DNA of 7,816 nucleotides from Acetobacteraceae bacterium (GTDB taxonomy: Bacteria > Pseudomonadota > Alphaproteobacteria > Acetobacterales > Acetobacteraceae). Position numbers and translations under genes: made by a program. The stretch covers positions 219 to 8,034 of the forward strand of contig PLSZ01000375.1 of assembly GCA_003164305.1 (NCBI GenBank), in the 5' to 3' direction. The notes under the pieces were generated by a model. It had not been told where the DNA came from and did not search any database. It saw nothing but the letters and a program-made list of their open reading frames with translations. Below are positions 5,663-7,816 of the stretch, piece after piece; position 1 is the first letter of the stretch; each line of letters starts with the position of its first letter.

Positions 5663-7465
5663 ATGCCTGACACGCACGTTCCGTCCGGGCAAGGCCGGCT
5701 CAACCTTGCAAAGTCACCGCTAAAAGGGGCATTTGCCGGCGGACGGACGGCCGATTCGCGGCTTTCTCTCGTCATGGTGGGATTGATGGGCACGCCGCCC
5801 TGGTTCAGGCCCGAAGCAAAGCGAGGCGGTTGGATCGCCAAATTCCGCTCCCTGACGCCATTCGGCCGCCATAAGGGAGACGGCCCAAACAGCCTTCGAG
5901 CCTCCCGTTGGGCGGGTTTGCCAGTCGGCGTGCTGGATTTGCGGGCCGAGGAAAAGCCTGGGCCTCGCCGTTATTTCAGCGCCGCCATGCTGGTCGCGCT
6001 GGCCGCCGGCATCTGCTGGATGTTGCGGCCTTATTTGTTGGTCGGCAGCCTGGTACTGCCTTTCCTGATCGCGATCATGCTCACCGCGATCGCCTATGGG
6101 CTGTTGCCGTCGCTGTTCGCCTGCGTCCTCGGCGTGCTGACGTTCGACTTCTTTTTCCTGCAGCCGCTCTACAGCCTCGACATCTCCGAGCCCGACGATG
6201 TCCTGCGCCTGGCGGTGTTCGCCACCGCCGCGTTGATTGTCAGCAACCTCGCCGCCTACGCGCGCGCGCAGGCGGTCACCGCCAGCGTCCGCGCGGAAGT
6301 GGCGGAGAACCTTTACCGATTCGGCCGGCAACTCGCCGGCGCCGCCACGCTGCCCGAGGTGATGGATGCGTCGGTCCCGAGGCTGAGGGCGCTCCTGCGG
6401 GCTCCGGTGCTGATCGTGCTGCCGGACGACGGTAACCTCGCGGTGTACCCGGCCGCGGCCACCGCCAATACGGCGTTGTCTGGCATGGATTTTGCCAAGG
6501 TCAAAACATGGCTGCAGACCGATCCACTTGCCGGCGCCGATGTGCCGGTACCGATTTCTTCCCAATGGCTCATGGTCCCGATGCGAACCGGTCTTGGTAA
6601 AGTGGGTGTGATGGCGGTCGGCCGCGAAGCGCTGGACAAGCTACAGGTCCCCAACACGGATGCTCTGTTCGGGACACTGGCGGATCTGCTGGCGCAGGCG
6701 GTGCACCGGATCGATCTCGCCGACGACCTGACACTGGCGACCCGCGCGGCCGAACGGGAGGAATTGCACGCCGCCCTGCTGGCCTCCCTGTCGCATGACC
6801 TGCGCACGCCTCTGTCTTCGGTGATGGCGGCCGCGGAAAGTCTCGCCGACTGGCGCGAGGTACCCGGGGAAGCCACGCAACAAGCACTGGCGCGATCCAT
6901 CCAGGGCGAGGCGCGGCGGCTCGACCGCTATATCGCCAACCTGCTGGACATGACCCGGCTGGAATCCGGCCTCACGGATGCCACCGCCAGCCGTATCGAT
7001 CTGATGGACTCGGTCAGCGTCGCGCTGGACCGCTGCGCCAATCTGGCGACCCATCGGGTGAATGTCGAAATCGGACCGGACCTGCCGTTGCTGGCCGGCG
7101 ACGAGGTCCTGCTGGAGCACGTATTGTTCAATCTGCTCGACAATGCCGCGAAATACACGCCCGCCGGCTCGGCGATCCTGGTGCGCGCGGCACGGGATCA
7201 CGACCGGGTCACGATCGAGGTGATCGACGAAGGCGATGGGATCCGCCCCGCCGAGCTGGAGCGGATCTTCGACAAGTTCTACCGCGGCCGGCGTCAGGGG
7301 CCGCAAAGCCCAGGGATTGGGCTGGGGCTGGCGATCTGCCGCGGCTATGTGGAAGCGATGGGCGGCCGGATCTCGGCGCGCAACCGGACGGACCGGGGCG
7401 GCGCGGTGTTCAGCATGAGTTTCCCCATCCCCGAAACGGAAGACCTGCCGGATCCGGAAGCGTGA
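5663..7465 (+). CDS. kdpD: Short KdpD-like sensor histidine kinase
   Basis: This membrane kinase would sense ion or turgor state and phosphorylate the KdpE-like regulator that overlaps its end. Counting from ATG 5663 (600 aa), the membrane segment with four closely packed helices (DUF4118) spans about 105-198 and starts at RRYFSAAMLVALAAG. A GAF-like sensor follows at about 215-350. The HisKA domain has LSHDLRTPLS with the phospho-accepting His378. The ATPase domain shows the N box (NLLDNAAKY, 490-498), G1 (DEGDGI, 522-527), the F box (FDKFYR) and G2 (GIGLGLA, 551-557). Full KdpD proteins are near 900 aa; the N-terminal KdpD/Usp region is absent, leaving about 100 residues of no recognised fold. 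The start is uncertain: GTG 5654, ATG 5663, ATG 5786 and GTG 5930 are all in frame and none has a strong ribosome binding site. Codon bias looks good only from about 5825. Confidence 0.9.
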   Translation: MPDTHVPSGQGRLNLAKSPLKGAFAGGRTADSRLSLVMVGLMGTPPWFRPEAKRGGWIAKFRSLTPFGRHKGDGPNSLRASRWAGLPVGVLDLRAEEKPGPRRYFSAAMLVALAAGICWMLRPYLLVGSLVLPFLIAIMLTAIAYGLLPSLFACVLGVLTFDFFFLQPLYSLDISEPDDVLRLAVFATAALIVSNLAAYARAQAVTASVRAEVAENLYRFGRQLAGAATLPEVMDASVPRLRALLRAPVLIVLPDDGNLAVYPAAATANTALSGMDFAKVKTWLQTDPLAGADVPVPISSQWLMVPMRTGLGKVGVMAVGREALDKLQVPNTDALFGTLADLLAQAVHRIDLADDLTLATRAAEREELHAALLASLSHDLRTPLSSVMAAAESLADWREVPGEATQQALARSIQGEARRLDRYIANLLDMTRLESGLTDATASRIDLMDSVSVALDRCANLATHRVNVEIGPDLPLLAGDEVLLEHVLFNLLDNAAKYTPAGSAILVRAARDHDRVTIEVIDEGDGIRPAELERIFDKFYRGRRQGPQSPGIGLGLAICRGYVEAMGGRISARNRTDRGGAVFSMSFPIPETEDLPDPEA

Positions 7466-7816
7466 TCCCGGGCTCCGCCCCTTTGAAGATTCTGGTCGTG
7501 GACGATGAGCCAGCCATCGTTCGCTTCCTGCGCACCGGCCTGACCGGCCACGGCTATATCGTGCTGACCGCGGGAACCGGCCGCGCGGCGCTGGAAATCC
7601 TGGAGCGCGAATCGCCCAATCTGATGGTGCTGGACCTCGGGCTGCCAGACATGGATGGGCTCGACATCATTATCCGGTTGCGGGCGATGCGGTTGATGAT
7701 CCCGATCATCGTGCTGTCCAGCCGCGGCGAGGAACGCTCGAAGGTCGAGGCACTGGAGCTTGGCGCCGACGACTATCTGGTGAAACCGTTTGCCTTCTCC
7801 GAGCTGTTGGCGCGGG
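7462..7816 (+). CDS. kdpE: KdpE-like OmpR-family response regulator, N-terminal part
   Basis: The gene starts with GTG overlapping the kinase stop (GTGA, 4 bp), which implies translational coupling, and runs past the window edge; 118 codons are visible. They form a receiver domain: the acidic pair Asp14/Asp15, the phospho-accepting Asp58 in VLDLGLPDMDG, Ser86 in IIVLSSR as the switch residue, and Lys108 in DDYLVKPF. VRFLRTGL, the DLGLPD stretch and the GEERSKVEALELGADDYL run match the KdpE group closely. The DNA-binding winged helix expected after the receiver lies outside the window. The usual target is the promoter of the kdpFABC potassium pump, which is not seen here, so the regulon in this organism is unknown. 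Confidence 0.9.
   Translation, partial: MIPGSAPLKILVVDDEPAIVRFLRTGLTGHGYIVLTAGTGRAALEILERESPNLMVLDLGLPDMDGLDIIIRLRAMRLMIPIIVLSSRGEERSKVEALELGADDYLVKPFAFSELLAR

Noticed and set aside
5320..5841. 173-codon minus-strand frame, and overlapping frames at 5205-5670
   Set aside because: The composition is Arg/Ala/Pro/Gly-rich, as in random GC-rich DNA. Part lies antisense to the kinase start, and there is no motif or credible ribosome binding site.

Overview
This is a GC-rich chromosomal stretch from a Gram-negative bacterium: it encodes an outer-membrane beta-barrel porin with a signal peptide, a Tat-exported oxidase and a KdpD-type membrane kinase. The BBP2-type porin and the Tat-dependent multicopper oxidase suit Acidobacteriota or acid-tolerant Alphaproteobacteria (Acetobacteraceae-like). 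I cannot decide between them from the sequence alone. No RNA genes, CRISPR array or transposase were seen.

Layout. At the left edge is the 3' end of a GT4 glycosyltransferase of the trehalose synthase (TreT) type, on the plus strand (1-474). It converges, 14 bp away, on a minus-strand block that reads right to left: an intact BBP2-like porin (2362-3936), a 44-residue single-span membrane protein (2163-2297), a stem-loop (2117-2157), and a periplasmic multicopper oxidase (489-1946).

Upstream of the porin is a relic zone (about 3990-5650). A second copy of the porin's 5' leader (palindrome, ribosome binding site, ATG and first codons; 4120-4188) lies 199 bp upstream of the first. It heads a 22-codon dead reading frame. 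Further upstream, between AT-rich islands, is the 5'-truncated C-terminal part of another BBP2 porin (4588-4980). The region therefore looks like the remains of a tandem porin array whose shared leader has been kept while gene bodies were lost.

The right end is a plus-strand two-component system: a short KdpD-like histidine kinase without the usual N-terminal KdpD/Usp region (about 5663-7465), overlapping by 4 bp (GTGA) a KdpE-like response regulator that runs off the window. No kdpFABC genes lie upstream.

The strongest candidates for something undescribed are the duplicated porin leader with its 12-bp palindrome, the decayed porin array, and the small membrane protein downstream of the porin. 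None of these demonstrates a new system by itself.
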